Assembly: GCA_902789725.1 (NCBI GenBank)
Contig: CADAPC010000002.1
Location: 1 to 64,000 of the forward strand
DNA: 64,000 bases
Source of the DNA: an uncultured Bacteroidales bacterium
Lineage (GTDB): Bacteria; Bacteroidota; Bacteroidia; Bacteroidales; Bacteroidaceae
Direction of reading: 5' to 3'
The notes under the pieces are model-generated. The model ran no database searches. It saw only the letters and a program-made list of their open reading frames with translations, and was not told where the DNA came from. Positions 1 to 9,617 of this stretch are shown here, one piece after another; within the stretch, counting starts at the first letter, position 1; each line of letters opens with the position of its first letter. A program made the position numbers and the translations under genes.

Positions 1-22
1 AAAGAAAGAAAGGATTACGACC

Positions 23-154
23 ATGATTAACATTAAAGCACAACAGACTTTGGTAAAATTCAGCAAGAACGACGCAGGTAAGCTCCGCTATGTGATGCGC
101 CCTGAGATTTACTGCTTTTTGGGGCGAATTAGGGAAGTGTCGGCAAAAAAATAA
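23..154 (+). pseudogene. Truncated HU-like DNA-binding protein fragment
   Basis: A 43-codon open frame. Its first 30 residues (MINIKAQQTLVKFSKNDAGK and on to the RPEIY stretch) resemble the start of the long HU-family DNA-binding proteins that are common in Bacteroidales. Those proteins are usually well over 100 residues, but here the similarity stops at residue 30 and an unrelated tail (CFLGRIREVSAKK) leads to a TAA stop. I read it as the remnant of a deletion or rearrangement. The family call is from recognition of the N-terminus only. It could instead be a short expressed peptide. Confidence 0.5.
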
Positions 155-189
155 ATGAGAAGGAATTATTAGAACCTCCTCATTTTCTG
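143..189 (-). terminator. Rho-independent terminator of the Ser-Glu-Glu tRNA operon
   Basis: The arms AATGAGAAGG (154-163) and CCTCCTCATT (175-184) form a stem with one mismatch. On the minus strand the stem is followed by a T-rich run (TTTATTTTTTT, from 143-153). This lies just past the 3' end of the last tRNA-Glu. The plus-strand side is also fairly T-rich, so the hairpin may act in both directions. Confidence 0.55.
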
Positions 190-197
190 CACTTTTG

Positions 198-269
198 TAG
201 CGCCTACGAGAATCGAACTCGTGTTCCATGCGTGAGAGGCATGTGTCCTAGCCGCTAGACGAAAGCGCC
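198..269 (-). tRNA. tRNA-Glu (anticodon CUC), copy 2 of the operon
   Basis: A full cloverleaf reads on the minus strand. The acceptor GGCGCTT pairs with AGGCGCT (a G-U at 1:72), the anticodon stem is CATGC/GCATG with loop CTCTCAC, giving anticodon CUC, and the T-arm is ACGAG-TTCGATT-CTCGT. CCA is not encoded. It is identical to the copy at 294-365, with a 24-base spacer. Confidence 0.93.
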
Positions 270-293
270 AAAAGAATAATAACAAACGATTTG

Positions 294-365
294 TAGCGCC
301 TACGAGAATCGAACTCGTGTTCCATGCGTGAGAGGCATGTGTCCTAGCCGCTAGACGAAAGCGCC
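294..365 (-). tRNA. tRNA-Glu (anticodon CUC), copy 1 of the operon
   Basis: Identical in sequence to the tRNA at 198-269, with anticodon loop CTCTCAC (CUC, reading GAG). It lies between tRNA-Ser upstream and the second tRNA-Glu downstream, all on the minus strand and probably processed from one transcript. No UUC-type tRNA-Glu is present in the window. Confidence 0.93.
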
Positions 366-400
366 CTGTTCAGAACAACCTTATCGCTGCATCCAGGTTG

Positions 401-487
401 CGGAAGGAGGGGGATTCGAACCCCCGGTACGGTAACCCGTACGTCAGTTTAGCAAACTGGTGGTTTCAGCCACTCACCCATCCTTCC
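401..487 (-). tRNA. tRNA-Ser (anticodon GCU)
   Basis: An 87-base class II tRNA. The acceptor GGAAGGA pairs with TCCTTCC, discriminator G. The anticodon loop TTGCTAA gives GCU, reading AGC/AGU. A long variable arm (GTACGGGTTACCGTAC) marks it as a serine tRNA, and the T-arm is CGGGGG-TTCGAAT-CCCCC. It is the first gene of the Ser-Glu-Glu operon. Confidence 0.95.
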
Positions 488-561
488 GGAACTGTGCGTT
501 CTGAACTGCAAAGACCTCCATTTTCAATCCTCGCTAAGGGTTTCCTTGTCATTTGCGAGTG

Positions 562-593
562 CAAAGGTAGTGATTATTTTAGATTCTGCAAAA
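562..593 (-). promoter_or_regulatory. Promoter of the Ser-Glu-Glu tRNA operon
   Basis: On the minus strand a -33 TTTTGC (588-593) precedes TACCTTTG (562-569), a close match to the Bacteroidetes sigma-A consensus (TTTG, about 19, TAnnTTTG). It lies about 75 bases upstream of tRNA-Ser. Confidence 0.7.
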
Positions 594-935
594 TAAAAGG
601 CCACTTTTTTTCATCTTTAGCGTGAAAAAGTGGTCACTTCATAAAATAGTACCCTCCAGAATCTTTCGATTCTTCAATCGGTAAGCCTGTCAACCTTGCA
701 TTTCCCCATCTTTTTTCTCATCAGTAATTACTTTCCACCACTATTTTTCACAACGAACCTTCAACGAAGTAATGGGGTTACGCCCATGATGATTCATCAC
801 ATTCGTCAGATAGGCTTCGACTAATGCTGAAGGTTCATTAGATGTGCGGTCGTCTAAAAAATGGATAGATAATGCTTATGACTAAAGGTTCGTGGAGCAA
901 AGTTTCCCTTTATCTTCAATTTTTCACTTATTTCT
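594..935. other. Intergenic stretch, no gene seen
   Basis: No credible coding frame or RNA gene was found. It contains an imperfect hairpin (599-636: GGCCACTTTTTTTCA against TGAAAAAGTGG) and a distant 9-bp inverted pair, ACGAACCTT (753-761) and AAGGTTCGT (885-893). Neither can be assigned a function. Confidence 0.5.
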
Positions 936-966
936 TTTGTGGGTTGCCAAATAAGTTGTACATTTG
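936..966 (+). promoter_or_regulatory. Promoter of mltG
   Basis: TTTG at 936-939, exactly 19 bases, then TACATTTG at 959-966. This is a textbook Bacteroidetes promoter, 33 bases upstream of the mltG ATG. It may also drive the following GH43 gene, which starts only 25 bases after mltG. Confidence 0.8.
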
Positions 967-999
967 CAATCTTACATAACATATCTATATTAAGAAAAT

Positions 1000-2043
1000 A
1001 TGCGCGGAAAGAAGAACCACAAATGGGTGTGGGTGGCTATTGCCCTGCTATTGGTGGCAGGAGGAACCTTAGGAGCATGGATGCTTCAAAGTGGTTTCGG
1101 CACACCTGAACCTACATATATCTTTATCGACACAGACGATAATGTAGATTCCATCAGCTTTAAAATTGAGCGAAAGGCCCAACCGAAAAGCATGCGAGTG
1201 TTTCATTTGTTTGCCGGGCTTCTAAACTTGAAAGACAACATTCGGACAGGACGGTATGAGGTGACAGACGGATTGACCATGCTGAATTTTGTACGCAACG
1301 TTCGCAACCACAACGAAAAGCCTGTCAACCTCGTTGTCCCTTCGGTGAGAACTGTTGACATGATGGCTGGGAAATTGGCACACCAACTGATGGTGGACTC
1401 TACCGCCATTGCTCAATACCTTCATGACGAAGAGAACCTGAAGGCTATGGGCTATACGGAAGAATCGTTGCCTGGGCTTTTCATCCCCAACACCTACGAA
1501 GTGTATTGGGACATGAGCGTGGAAAAACTGATGGAGCGAATGCAGAAGGAAAACCAATCGTTCTGGAACAAGGAGCGTTTGGGCAAACTACAAGAGGTGA
1601 GCAAATATGCAGGCGAGGAAATGACGAAGGAAAAAGTCATCACCTTGGCTTCCATTGTAGATAGCGAAACAGCCAACAATGGCGAAAAACCAACAATTGC
1701 CGCGCTCTATATGAACAGGATGAGAAAGCCGATGGCCCTGCAAAGCGACCCAACTGTCATTTTTGCCGTAGGAGATTTCTCCATTAGACGAGTGCTTCAC
1801 GAACACCTGAAAGTGGAGTCGCCCTACAACACCTATCGGAACATGGGTCTTCCCCCTGGACCCATTCGAGTGCCCAGCATAGCTGGAATTGACGCTGTGC
1901 TGAACCATGACAGGAACGACTTTATATATATGTGCGCCAAAGAAGATTTTTCTGGCACGCACAATTTTGCTGTCAGCTACGGTGAGCACCTACGCAATGC
2001 AGCTAAATACACAAAGGCACTCAATGAAAGAGGTATCAAATGA
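1000..2043 (+). CDS. mltG: Endolytic murein transglycosylase MltG
   Basis: A 347-residue YceG/MltG family protein. MltG cuts nascent glycan strands at the inner membrane and is thought to set glycan length. One N-terminal membrane segment (residues 11-31) anchors it, with the catalytic domain outside. The family signatures are LPGLFIPNTYEVYW, the catalytic-region LASIVDSET (its Glu aligns with the E. coli catalytic Glu), ALYMNRMR, LQSDPTV and LPPGPI. The length is normal for Bacteroidales. The start is supported by the membrane segment and a consensus promoter 33 bases upstream. The neighbours are exo-glycosidase genes with no obvious functional link. Confidence 0.93.
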   Translation: MRGKKNHKWVWVAIALLLVAGGTLGAWMLQSGFGTPEPTYIFIDTDDNVDSISFKIERKAQPKSMRVFHLFAGLLNLKDNIRTGRYEVTDGLTMLNFVRNVRNHNEKPVNLVVPSVRTVDMMAGKLAHQLMVDSTAIAQYLHDEENLKAMGYTEESLPGLFIPNTYEVYWDMSVEKLMERMQKENQSFWNKERLGKLQEVSKYAGEEMTKEKVITLASIVDSETANNGEKPTIAALYMNRMRKPMALQSDPTVIFAVGDFSIRRVLHEHLKVESPYNTYRNMGLPPGPIRVPSIAGIDAVLNHDRNDFIYMCAKEDFSGTHNFAVSYGEHLRNAAKYTKALNERGIK

Positions 2044-2068
2044 TTATACTATTAAATAAGCTAAATTA

Positions 2069-4927
2069 ATGAAAATGAAAAAACTTGTTTTACCACTCAT
2101 GCTCATGGCATCGGTTACAATTTCTGCTCAGCAGAGACCGAGAGAATACACACCCTCGCCTGTGAGCGGAAGTGCCTGGAATGCACCAGGAAATGCCAAC
2201 CCGTTCATCCCCGGATATTTTGCCGACCCAACCATCCGAAAGTTTGGCGACACTTACTACCTCTATGCCACTACCGACGGGACGGGCAACGGATACGGTC
2301 CTGCGCAGGTGTGGGTGAGCAAAGATTTTATGAACTGGAAAAACATAGTAATGAACTGGCCCACCACCGAAGTGGTGTGGGCACCCGACGTAGTGCAGAT
2401 GCCCAACGGAAAATTTCGCTACTACTATTGCGAGCCTTGCGTCATCAGCATCGGCGAGAGCGACTCGCCCATTGGACCCTGGCACAACATACTGGGCAAG
2501 GAAAATGCTGTGATGGTGCCCGACCGCTATGTGCACAATGTCATCACCCTCGACCCGCAACTCTTTGTGGATGACGACAAGAGCCAATACCTCTACTTTA
2601 CCACATGGGGCATATACAATGGTTATGGCTGTGGAGTGGCCAAACTGAAAGACGGCGATTTTGACCTATCGGCCCTGAAAGACAATGTGGCGAAAGACGC
2701 TCGGCGATGGAACGAAAACAACCCTTTCCCTATTGCCGCCGATGAGTTCTTTACAGAAAAGCGTCTCATACCCAACACCGAACTCAAAGATGTGTTTGAA
2801 GCTCCATTCGTGTTCAAGCACAATGGCATCTACTACTTCACCTATTCATCAGGCTCCTGCCACACCGACACATATCGTGTGCAATACGCCACATCCACTG
2901 TGGGGCCAATGGGCCCCTTCACCTACAAAGGTGAACTGCTCACTACCAACATGGACGAAACGGTGCATGGACCTGGCCACCACTCCATCATTGAGATTGA
3001 GGGGAAATATTACATTGTCTATCATCGTCACAACAACCCTAAATCCGTCCACGGTTTCAACCGCCAAGTGTGCATTGACGAACTGAAGTTTGACGAAAAG
3101 GGCGACATCCTCCCCGTCATGCCCACTCACAATGCACAGAATGTGAACCTTTTCAAGGGTGCATCAAAATACAAAAACCTCGCATTCGGAGCAAAAGTGA
3201 CCGCATCTTCCTATTACGATGATTGGTTCAAGCCAGAATATGCTGTAGATGATAATAATGCCACCCTGTGGAAAGCGCGTCACTGCAATTGGCAAGGTAA
3301 AAGACAGAATGAGTGGCTGCAGATAGACCTTGGCAAACCAACGAAATTCAACGAGGTGTGGACGCAATTTGAATATGCCACCTTCTTCTATCAGTACAAG
3401 ATTGAAACATCGCTCGATGGAAAGAACTGGACGATGTATGCCAACCGAACAGACAACACGCTGCAAGGTTCGCCCATGATAGACAAGGGGACAACAAAGG
3501 CGCAATATATACGCATCAGTATCACTGACACACAGAAGAACGGACACATGCCTGCCATTTGGAACGTGAAGGTGTGGGCAAAAGCTCCTGCTCTGCCCAA
3601 CACCGATGTGGAGAGCAACGATGGCTATCCTGGCATGCACACAAAGGATGTAGATGCCAGCGAGCGGATGGACATGGCTGCACTGATGAATTTCAACGCT
3701 GAGGTATTGGCTCAAGGGAAAAACGCCCCCTTCGATGTGACAGAGGTGGCATTTGGAACAGGGACGCTTAATCAAACTTCCATGAAATTCAAGGCAAATA
3801 AGCCCATTCATGCACGTGTGAAAGATGGCAAATGGGCACTCTTCTTCAATGGCACGCAGCATTTGGTTAGCGAGAAGACACTGCCGGAAACTTATCGCTA
3901 CAATGCCCCCTACACCATTGGCGCATGGGTGCTCAGCACAAACATAGGTCCAATCTCTACGGTAGTGTCACTCTCATCTTCTCATGCCGACCTTGCCACT
4001 ACAGAGTTCCGACTCGGCACCAGCTCGTCAACAGGTCTCATCAATCACAATGGTTCGTTCGAAAGCTATGGTGCTCCTCGCGAAATTAAGGAGGGCGAAG
4101 GCAAGTGGCAGTTCTGGGTCATCACATTCGACGGCTGGATGGAACGTGCCTACTTGAACGGGAAACTTGTTCGGGAGCAGAACAACTTCTTGATGGTACG
4201 TCCCGAAGGAAAGATTGTGATTGGTGCGGGTGGAAACGGCACTAACAACTTCATGGGCTATATCCATGCCTTGACCATTATGCCAATGGCACTTCCAGCT
4301 GAAGAGATAGAGAAATTGTATCAACTCTCCAACCACTTCGACACTCCATCGCTTGGCGACGATGACTTTGAAGAGTTGGATCCAGCCAGCAAGTTCACGC
4401 TTTCGCCCGACATGAAGCCAGTGTTTGAGAAGAAGGAGGCATTCACGCTTTCTGCCTCTGTAGCCAATTTCAACGACAATCCCCTACAGAACGGTGGCGA
4501 AATCTATCACGAAGTGAAGGGCGATTTTGTGGCAATGACAACGGTGGCAGATATGGAGGGCTGGAAGCAGCACAACGTGAAGCCCTACAACGAAGGTGGC
4601 ATTCTCATTGCCGATGGCGACACGTATTATCAATTAGGCGTATTTCCTCTCTACGATTGTGGCAATATGCTCACAGTGCTCAGTCAGCGAGGCCGCCCAC
4701 AATACCCCAATCAGAAAGGATATGATTTCGACCCCTTAATGCATTTTGAGCGCCAAGGCAACAAGCTTTTTGCCCGCACCAGCAAGGACGGAAAGACGTG
4801 GAGCAACATGCCAGGGTCGCCCATTGAGGTGAAGAGCGAAACCTTGCGGATAGGTGCCTATCAAACCACCTACACCGATGCTACTTCGTGGGTAAGACTC
4901 AAGGACTTCGTTATCTATCAGAAATAA
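2069..4927 (+). CDS. Secreted GH43 glycoside hydrolase with F5/8-type and LamG-like modules
   Basis: A 952-residue exported enzyme with a signal peptide ending near SAQQ (residue 21). The five-bladed GH43 catalytic domain spans about 40-340. The likely triad is visible: Asp53 (FADPTI) as base, Asp162 (ITLDPQLF) as pKa modulator and Glu244 (DVFEAPF) as acid. It is followed by an F5/8 type C carbohydrate-binding module (about 370-510), a LamG-like concanavalin fold (about 600-760) and a C-terminal beta-sandwich (about 785-950). GH43 enzymes typically release arabinose or xylose, and some act on galactans; the substrate here cannot be told. It forms a pair with the GH2 enzyme that follows. No SusC/SusD genes are adjacent, so it is not a classical polysaccharide-utilisation locus. 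Confidence 0.88.
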   Translation: MKMKKLVLPLMLMASVTISAQQRPREYTPSPVSGSAWNAPGNANPFIPGYFADPTIRKFGDTYYLYATTDGTGNGYGPAQVWVSKDFMNWKNIVMNWPTTEVVWAPDVVQMPNGKFRYYYCEPCVISIGESDSPIGPWHNILGKENAVMVPDRYVHNVITLDPQLFVDDDKSQYLYFTTWGIYNGYGCGVAKLKDGDFDLSALKDNVAKDARRWNENNPFPIAADEFFTEKRLIPNTELKDVFEAPFVFKHNGIYYFTYSSGSCHTDTYRVQYATSTVGPMGPFTYKGELLTTNMDETVHGPGHHSIIEIEGKYYIVYHRHNNPKSVHGFNRQVCIDELKFDEKGDILPVMPTHNAQNVNLFKGASKYKNLAFGAKVTASSYYDDWFKPEYAVDDNNATLWKARHCNWQGKRQNEWLQIDLGKPTKFNEVWTQFEYATFFYQYKIETSLDGKNWTMYANRTDNTLQGSPMIDKGTTKAQYIRISITDTQKNGHMPAIWNVKVWAKAPALPNTDVESNDGYPGMHTKDVDASERMDMAALMNFNAEVLAQGKNAPFDVTEVAFGTGTLNQTSMKFKANKPIHARVKDGKWALFFNGTQHLVSEKTLPETYRYNAPYTIGAWVLSTNIGPISTVVSLSSSHADLATTEFRLGTSSSTGLINHNGSFESYGAPREIKEGEGKWQFWVITFDGWMERAYLNGKLVREQNNFLMVRPEGKIVIGAGGNGTNNFMGYIHALTIMPMALPAEEIEKLYQLSNHFDTPSLGDDDFEELDPASKFTLSPDMKPVFEKKEAFTLSASVANFNDNPLQNGGEIYHEVKGDFVAMTTVADMEGWKQHNVKPYNEGGILIADGDTYYQLGVFPLYDCGNMLTVLSQRGRPQYPNQKGYDFDPLMHFERQGNKLFARTSKDGKTWSNMPGSPIEVKSETLRIGAYQTTYTDATSWVRLKDFVIYQK

Positions 4928-4944
4928 CTAACACCTATTTATAT

Positions 4945-7494
4945 ATGACTATCTATCAAAAAATCAGCAAAGGTCTGCTGTGTGTCGGCATCATGAGCAT
5001 AGCTATGACCGCTATGGCGCAGCAACGCAAGGAAACCGTTTTGCGCGATGGCTGGAAGTTCTCGCGTGACGTAGGACTCGATTCTGTTGCCCCATCGCAA
5101 ATTGACTTTAACGACAAAAAGTGGCAAACTGTTCAGGTCCCTCACGATTGGGCCATTGCTGGGCCTTTTGACAAAGAAATTGACAAACAAACGGTGGCCA
5201 TTGTGCAGAATGGTGAAAAGGAAGCCACGGAAAAAACGGGACGATCTGGTTCACTCCCATGGATTGGCGAAGGCTGGTATCGCACCACTTTCACAGTGGA
5301 GAAGAATTGTCCCCACGCCTATCTGAATTTCGACGGAGCGATGGCTGAACCTGTAGTGTATGTGAATGGGAAGAAAGCCGGCGAATGGAAATATGGCTAC
5401 ACTCCCTTCAATGTAGATGTGACGGGGTTCATCAACAAAGACGGCAGCCCCAACACGCTGGCTGTTCATCTGAAAAATGTAGAAGAGAGCAGCCGCTGGT
5501 ATCCAGGTGCAGGCATCTATCGCCCCGTCACCCTTGTCACTACTGGCAGCCACCACATCAGACCACAAGGTATCTCTATCGAAACGACCGAATGCAACGG
5601 ATTTTCGTCTGCAACCGTTAAAGTGACGGTGCTTTGCGATGGCAACTATGGAAAGAAGAACAAGATTGTACGCATGTCGGTGGCTAGTCAGACCTTCGAC
5701 TTCCCAATCCAAGATGTTGAACATGGAGGTGGAGTTGTCGGCAGAGAAATCGTCAAGATAAAAGACGTGAAAGGCTGGTTTCCTGAAGAACCGAATCTCT
5801 ACGACATCACGTTCAGCATCATCGACAACAACGGACAGGGTGCGGTGCTCGATTCAAAGACCGTCAAGTATGGTTTCCGCACCATTAAATATGGATTCTA
5901 TGGAGACATTGTTGATGAGTCACCAACGTTTCGCATCAATTATCGCCCATACAAGTTCAAGGGGGTGTGTCTCCACCACGACCTCGGCATGCTGGGTGCA
6001 GCCGTCAACAAAGCGGCGCTGGAACGTCAGCTTGTGTTGCTGAAGAGCATGGGTTGCAATGCCATCCGCACTGCACACAACATGCCCTCCCAGTGGCAAA
6101 TGGACCTCTGCGACTCGCTCGGCATCATGGTCATGGCAGAGTCTTTCGATATGTGGAAATACCCTAAGTGCAAGAACGGTTATTCACGATTTTATGACAG
6201 TTGGTGGAGGACTGACCTCATCCATTTGATTCAGGCCCACAAATTGCACCCCAGCATCGTGATGTGGTCCATCGGCAATGAAATTCCAGAGCAAGGTTCA
6301 AAGGAAGGCAATCGTATGGTACGCGACATGCAGAACCTCATGCACCGATGGGACTCTACCCGCCCAGTCACCTCAGGCATGGATCGCATCGACAACGCCA
6401 TCGGAACAGGCTTTGCGCAAGTGCTCGACATTCCTGGCATGAACTACCGCACACAGAAATATGCTGGAGCTTATGAGAAACTGCGCCAAGGTTTCATTTT
6501 GGGTAGTGAGACAGCTTCCACCATTTCTTCCCGAGGGGTTTATAAGTTTCCCGTTGAACGTTTCGACGGAAAGGCTTACGACGATGGCCAGTGCTCCAGC
6601 TACGACACTGAGGCTTGCTGGTGGTCGAACATTCCTGAGGACGATTGGCTCCTGCAAGACGACAAGGAGTGGGTGATTGGCGAGTTTGTATGGACGGGCT
6701 TCGACTACCTTGGCGAACCGACTCCTTACGATGAATACTGGCCCAGCCGTTCCAGTTACTTCGGTATTTTCGACCTCGCAGGACTGCCTAAAGATCGCTA
6801 CTACCTCTACCGATCTCGTTGGAACAAAGAAGAGAAAACCATCCACCTTCTGCCCCACTGGACATGGCCTGGACGCGAAGGCGAGGTGACCCCTGTATAT
6901 TGCTACACCAACTACCCTACAGCCGAACTTTTCGTGAACGGAAAATCGCAAGGACGCATCAGCAAAAAAACAGACGTAACTAAGCCATCGGGCAAAGATG
7001 GGCGTATTACCGACATCAACGATCCAGCCATCGACCGTTATCGCCTACGCTGGAACAACGTAAAGTACGAACCAGGCGAAATTAAGGTTGTTGTCTATGA
7101 CGAGAATGGGAAGGAAGCAGGTTCTGAAACGGTTAAAACCGCAGGAATCGCATCTGATATTCAACTCACGGGCGATCTCGGTGCTCCCATCAAGAACCTC
7201 AGAGCCGACGGCAAAGATATGACCTTCGTAACAGTGAATATTCTTGACAAAGACGGGAACTTCGTTCCTGATGCTGACAATCAGCTCAACGTAAGCGTAT
7301 CGGGTGCAGCTACATTCAAAGGCATATGCAATGGCGATGCCACCAGCATTGAAGTGTTCACCAAACCTACAATGAAAGCCTTTCACGGGCAGCTTGTCAT
7401 TGGCATCCAAAGCAATGGAAAGCAAGGCGATGCTGTTGTGAAAGTGAGTGGCAAAGGCCTGAAGTCTGCTTCAGCCACCATTCAGGTTAAATAA
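4945..7494 (+). CDS. Secreted GH2 beta-galactosidase-type glycosidase
   Basis: An 849-residue exported GH2 enzyme. The ATG at 4945 is chosen because it gives a clean signal peptide ending AMAQQ; the longer frame from 4888 would overlap the previous gene. Domains in order: sugar-binding jelly roll (about 30-200), immunoglobulin-like domain, TIM barrel with acid/base Glu446 (SIGNEIPEQ) and nucleophile Glu522 (LGSETAS), the GEFVWTGFDYLGEP block, then C-terminal DUF4982-like and Ig-like domains. It probably removes terminal beta-galactosyl residues. It lies 17 bases after the GH43 gene and is almost certainly co-transcribed, so the two likely trim the same glycan side chains. GH2 also contains glucuronidases and mannosidases, so the substrate is inferred. 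Confidence 0.88.
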   Translation: MTIYQKISKGLLCVGIMSIAMTAMAQQRKETVLRDGWKFSRDVGLDSVAPSQIDFNDKKWQTVQVPHDWAIAGPFDKEIDKQTVAIVQNGEKEATEKTGRSGSLPWIGEGWYRTTFTVEKNCPHAYLNFDGAMAEPVVYVNGKKAGEWKYGYTPFNVDVTGFINKDGSPNTLAVHLKNVEESSRWYPGAGIYRPVTLVTTGSHHIRPQGISIETTECNGFSSATVKVTVLCDGNYGKKNKIVRMSVASQTFDFPIQDVEHGGGVVGREIVKIKDVKGWFPEEPNLYDITFSIIDNNGQGAVLDSKTVKYGFRTIKYGFYGDIVDESPTFRINYRPYKFKGVCLHHDLGMLGAAVNKAALERQLVLLKSMGCNAIRTAHNMPSQWQMDLCDSLGIMVMAESFDMWKYPKCKNGYSRFYDSWWRTDLIHLIQAHKLHPSIVMWSIGNEIPEQGSKEGNRMVRDMQNLMHRWDSTRPVTSGMDRIDNAIGTGFAQVLDIPGMNYRTQKYAGAYEKLRQGFILGSETASTISSRGVYKFPVERFDGKAYDDGQCSSYDTEACWWSNIPEDDWLLQDDKEWVIGEFVWTGFDYLGEPTPYDEYWPSRSSYFGIFDLAGLPKDRYYLYRSRWNKEEKTIHLLPHWTWPGREGEVTPVYCYTNYPTAELFVNGKSQGRISKKTDVTKPSGKDGRITDINDPAIDRYRLRWNNVKYEPGEIKVVVYDENGKEAGSETVKTAGIASDIQLTGDLGAPIKNLRADGKDMTFVTVNILDKDGNFVPDADNQLNVSVSGAATFKGICNGDATSIEVFTKPTMKAFHGQLVIGIQSNGKQGDAVVKVSGKGLKSASATIQVK

Positions 7495-7578
7495 AAGGGG
7501 CTTGTCGTATCAACATGACTCAACCAATTATTCACTCTATAACTTAACGACACTATTTCTCATTAACAACATAATAAG

Positions 7579-9549
7579 ATGAATTACGGATTTGTAAAAG
7601 TAGCTTCCGCCATACCTTCACTCAAAGTGGCCGATTGTTCTTATAACATACAGCAAATTGAAAGCCTCATTGTGCAGGCGGAAGGCAAAGGAGTGGAAAT
7701 CATCTGTTTCCCGGAACTCAGCATCTGTGGCTATACCTGTCAAGATTTATTTGGCCAACAGTTACTGCTCGAGAAGTGCGAAGAAAGCCTCTTCAAACTG
7801 CTCGATTTCACACGCTCGCTGCAAATAATCACCATCGTAGGCATGCCTGTGATGATTGGGGCTTTACTGATGAATTGCGCAGTGGTTGTGCAAGGTGGAA
7901 GAATTTTGGGTGTAGTGCCTAAAACCTACTTGCCCAATTACAAAGAGTTCTACGAAAAACGCTGGTTTGCTCCCTCCACAGCGGTCAATGACACACAGAT
8001 TCACCTTTGTGCACAAATGGTCGCTTTTGGTCGTAATTTGCTTTTCCACACACAGAAGACCTGTTTCGGAATTGAAATTTGCGAGGACCTTTGGGCACCC
8101 GTTCCGCCAAGTAGCGAATTAGCCATGAAAGGCGCCGAAATCATCTTCAATCTAAGTGCCTCCAACGAGTTGATCAGCAAGCACCAATACCTACTCTCGC
8201 TCATCAGTCAGCAGAGCGCGCGTTGCATGGCGGGCTATGTGTACAGTTCCTGCGGATTTGGCGAATCGACCCAAGACTTAGTCTTCGCTGGCAATGCACT
8301 CATCTACGAGAATGGCACACTCATTGCTCAAAGCAAACGTTTCTGCTTAGAGGAGCAGATGGTCATTTCAGAAATTGACACGGAACGGCTCCTAACAGAA
8401 CGTCGTCACAACACGACATTCAGCGATAATATTCGTTTAACGGATACTACGAATCGAATGGACATACAATGCCAGACAGTCAATCCTGCATACGATTTCG
8501 AACTCACTCGCTGGGTGAATCCACATCCTTTCGTGCCACGTGGCAAAGCTCTTGACGAGCGTTGTGAAGAGATTTTTGCCATCCAGACATCATCACTTGC
8601 CAAGCGCATTGTCCACACGGGTGCCCGCAGCATCGTTGTTGGCATTAGCGGAGGACTCGACTCCACCCTGGCTCTGCTCGTTTGTGTGAAAACAATGGAC
8701 ATGTTAAAGCGTCCGCGCAAGGAAGTCATTGGCATCACCATGCCTGGGTTCGGCACCACCGACCGCACCTACAACAATGCCATGAGCTTAATGGAGTCTC
8801 TAGGCATCTGCATCAAGGAGATCAGCATCAAGGAATCGTGCATTCGACATTTCATAGACATCAATCACGACATCAACGTGCACGATGTCACCTACGAAAA
8901 TGCACAAGCCCGCGAGCGCACCCAAGTACTGATGGATGTGGCCAATCAATGCAATGGATTCGTAGTAGGTACGGGCGACCTCTCCGAACTGGCTCTCGGC
9001 TGGTGCACTTACAACGCCGACCACATGTCCAATTATGGGGTGAACGCTTCCATTCCCAAAACACTTGTCAAGTACCTCGTCAAATGGGTGGCTCAAAACA
9101 GCGTAGATCCGGAATCGAAAAATACGCTGATCGACATCATCGACACGCCCATTTCCCCTGAGCTAATTCCTGCCAACGAGAAGGGAGAGATTCAGCAGAA
9201 GACAGAAGATCTTGTAGGTCCATACGAGTTGCACGACTTCTTTCTCTATCACTTCCTCCGTCTTGGCTTCCGACCTGCCAAAATTCTGTATTTAGCTCAG
9301 CAGGCTTTTACCAAGCAACCCCATCCTGCAGATCCTGAAGATGGCATGCCTGTCGGCAGCTACGATGATGAGACCATTCAAAAATGGCTCCACACATTCT
9401 GCCGCCGCTTCTTCACTCAGCAATTCAAACGTAGCTGTCTGCCCGATGGTCCCAAGGTGGGTTCTGTCAGCCTCTCGCCCCGTGGCGATTGGCGCATGCC
9501 CAGCGATGCCAGCAGCAGCGACTGGCTGAGCGATTTAGGAACAATGTGA
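7579..9549 (+). CDS. nadE: Glutamine-dependent NAD+ synthetase
   Basis: A 656-residue two-domain enzyme that makes NAD+ from deamido-NAD+, ATP and glutamine. The N-terminal nitrilase-like glutaminase (about 1-270) shows the catalytic Cys168 in IEICEDLW, the Glu in CFPELSICGY and the lysine region KTYLPNYKEF. The C-terminal synthetase domain (about 320-656) has the pyrophosphatase P-loop ISGGLDSTLAL around residue 357 and the TGDLSELALGWCTYNADHMS block. The length fits the bacterial glutaminase-fused form. It lies 84 bases after the GH2 gene. I see no clear promoter in the gap. Confidence 0.95.
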   Translation: MNYGFVKVASAIPSLKVADCSYNIQQIESLIVQAEGKGVEIICFPELSICGYTCQDLFGQQLLLEKCEESLFKLLDFTRSLQIITIVGMPVMIGALLMNCAVVVQGGRILGVVPKTYLPNYKEFYEKRWFAPSTAVNDTQIHLCAQMVAFGRNLLFHTQKTCFGIEICEDLWAPVPPSSELAMKGAEIIFNLSASNELISKHQYLLSLISQQSARCMAGYVYSSCGFGESTQDLVFAGNALIYENGTLIAQSKRFCLEEQMVISEIDTERLLTERRHNTTFSDNIRLTDTTNRMDIQCQTVNPAYDFELTRWVNPHPFVPRGKALDERCEEIFAIQTSSLAKRIVHTGARSIVVGISGGLDSTLALLVCVKTMDMLKRPRKEVIGITMPGFGTTDRTYNNAMSLMESLGICIKEISIKESCIRHFIDINHDINVHDVTYENAQARERTQVLMDVANQCNGFVVGTGDLSELALGWCTYNADHMSNYGVNASIPKTLVKYLVKWVAQNSVDPESKNTLIDIIDTPISPELIPANEKGEIQQKTEDLVGPYELHDFFLYHFLRLGFRPAKILYLAQQAFTKQPHPADPEDGMPVGSYDDETIQKWLHTFCRRFFTQQFKRSCLPDGPKVGSVSLSPRGDWRMPSDASSSDWLSDLGTM

Positions 9550-9617
9550 ATGGCGAAATTCTGTCAATATCAAGAATCAGAATAGTTACAGTAGGACATA
9601 ATTAAATTATACATCAG

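Noticed and set aside
398..625. 75-codon plus-strand frame over the tRNA-Ser gene
   Set aside because: It is the complement of a tRNA and its promoter, with no protein similarity.
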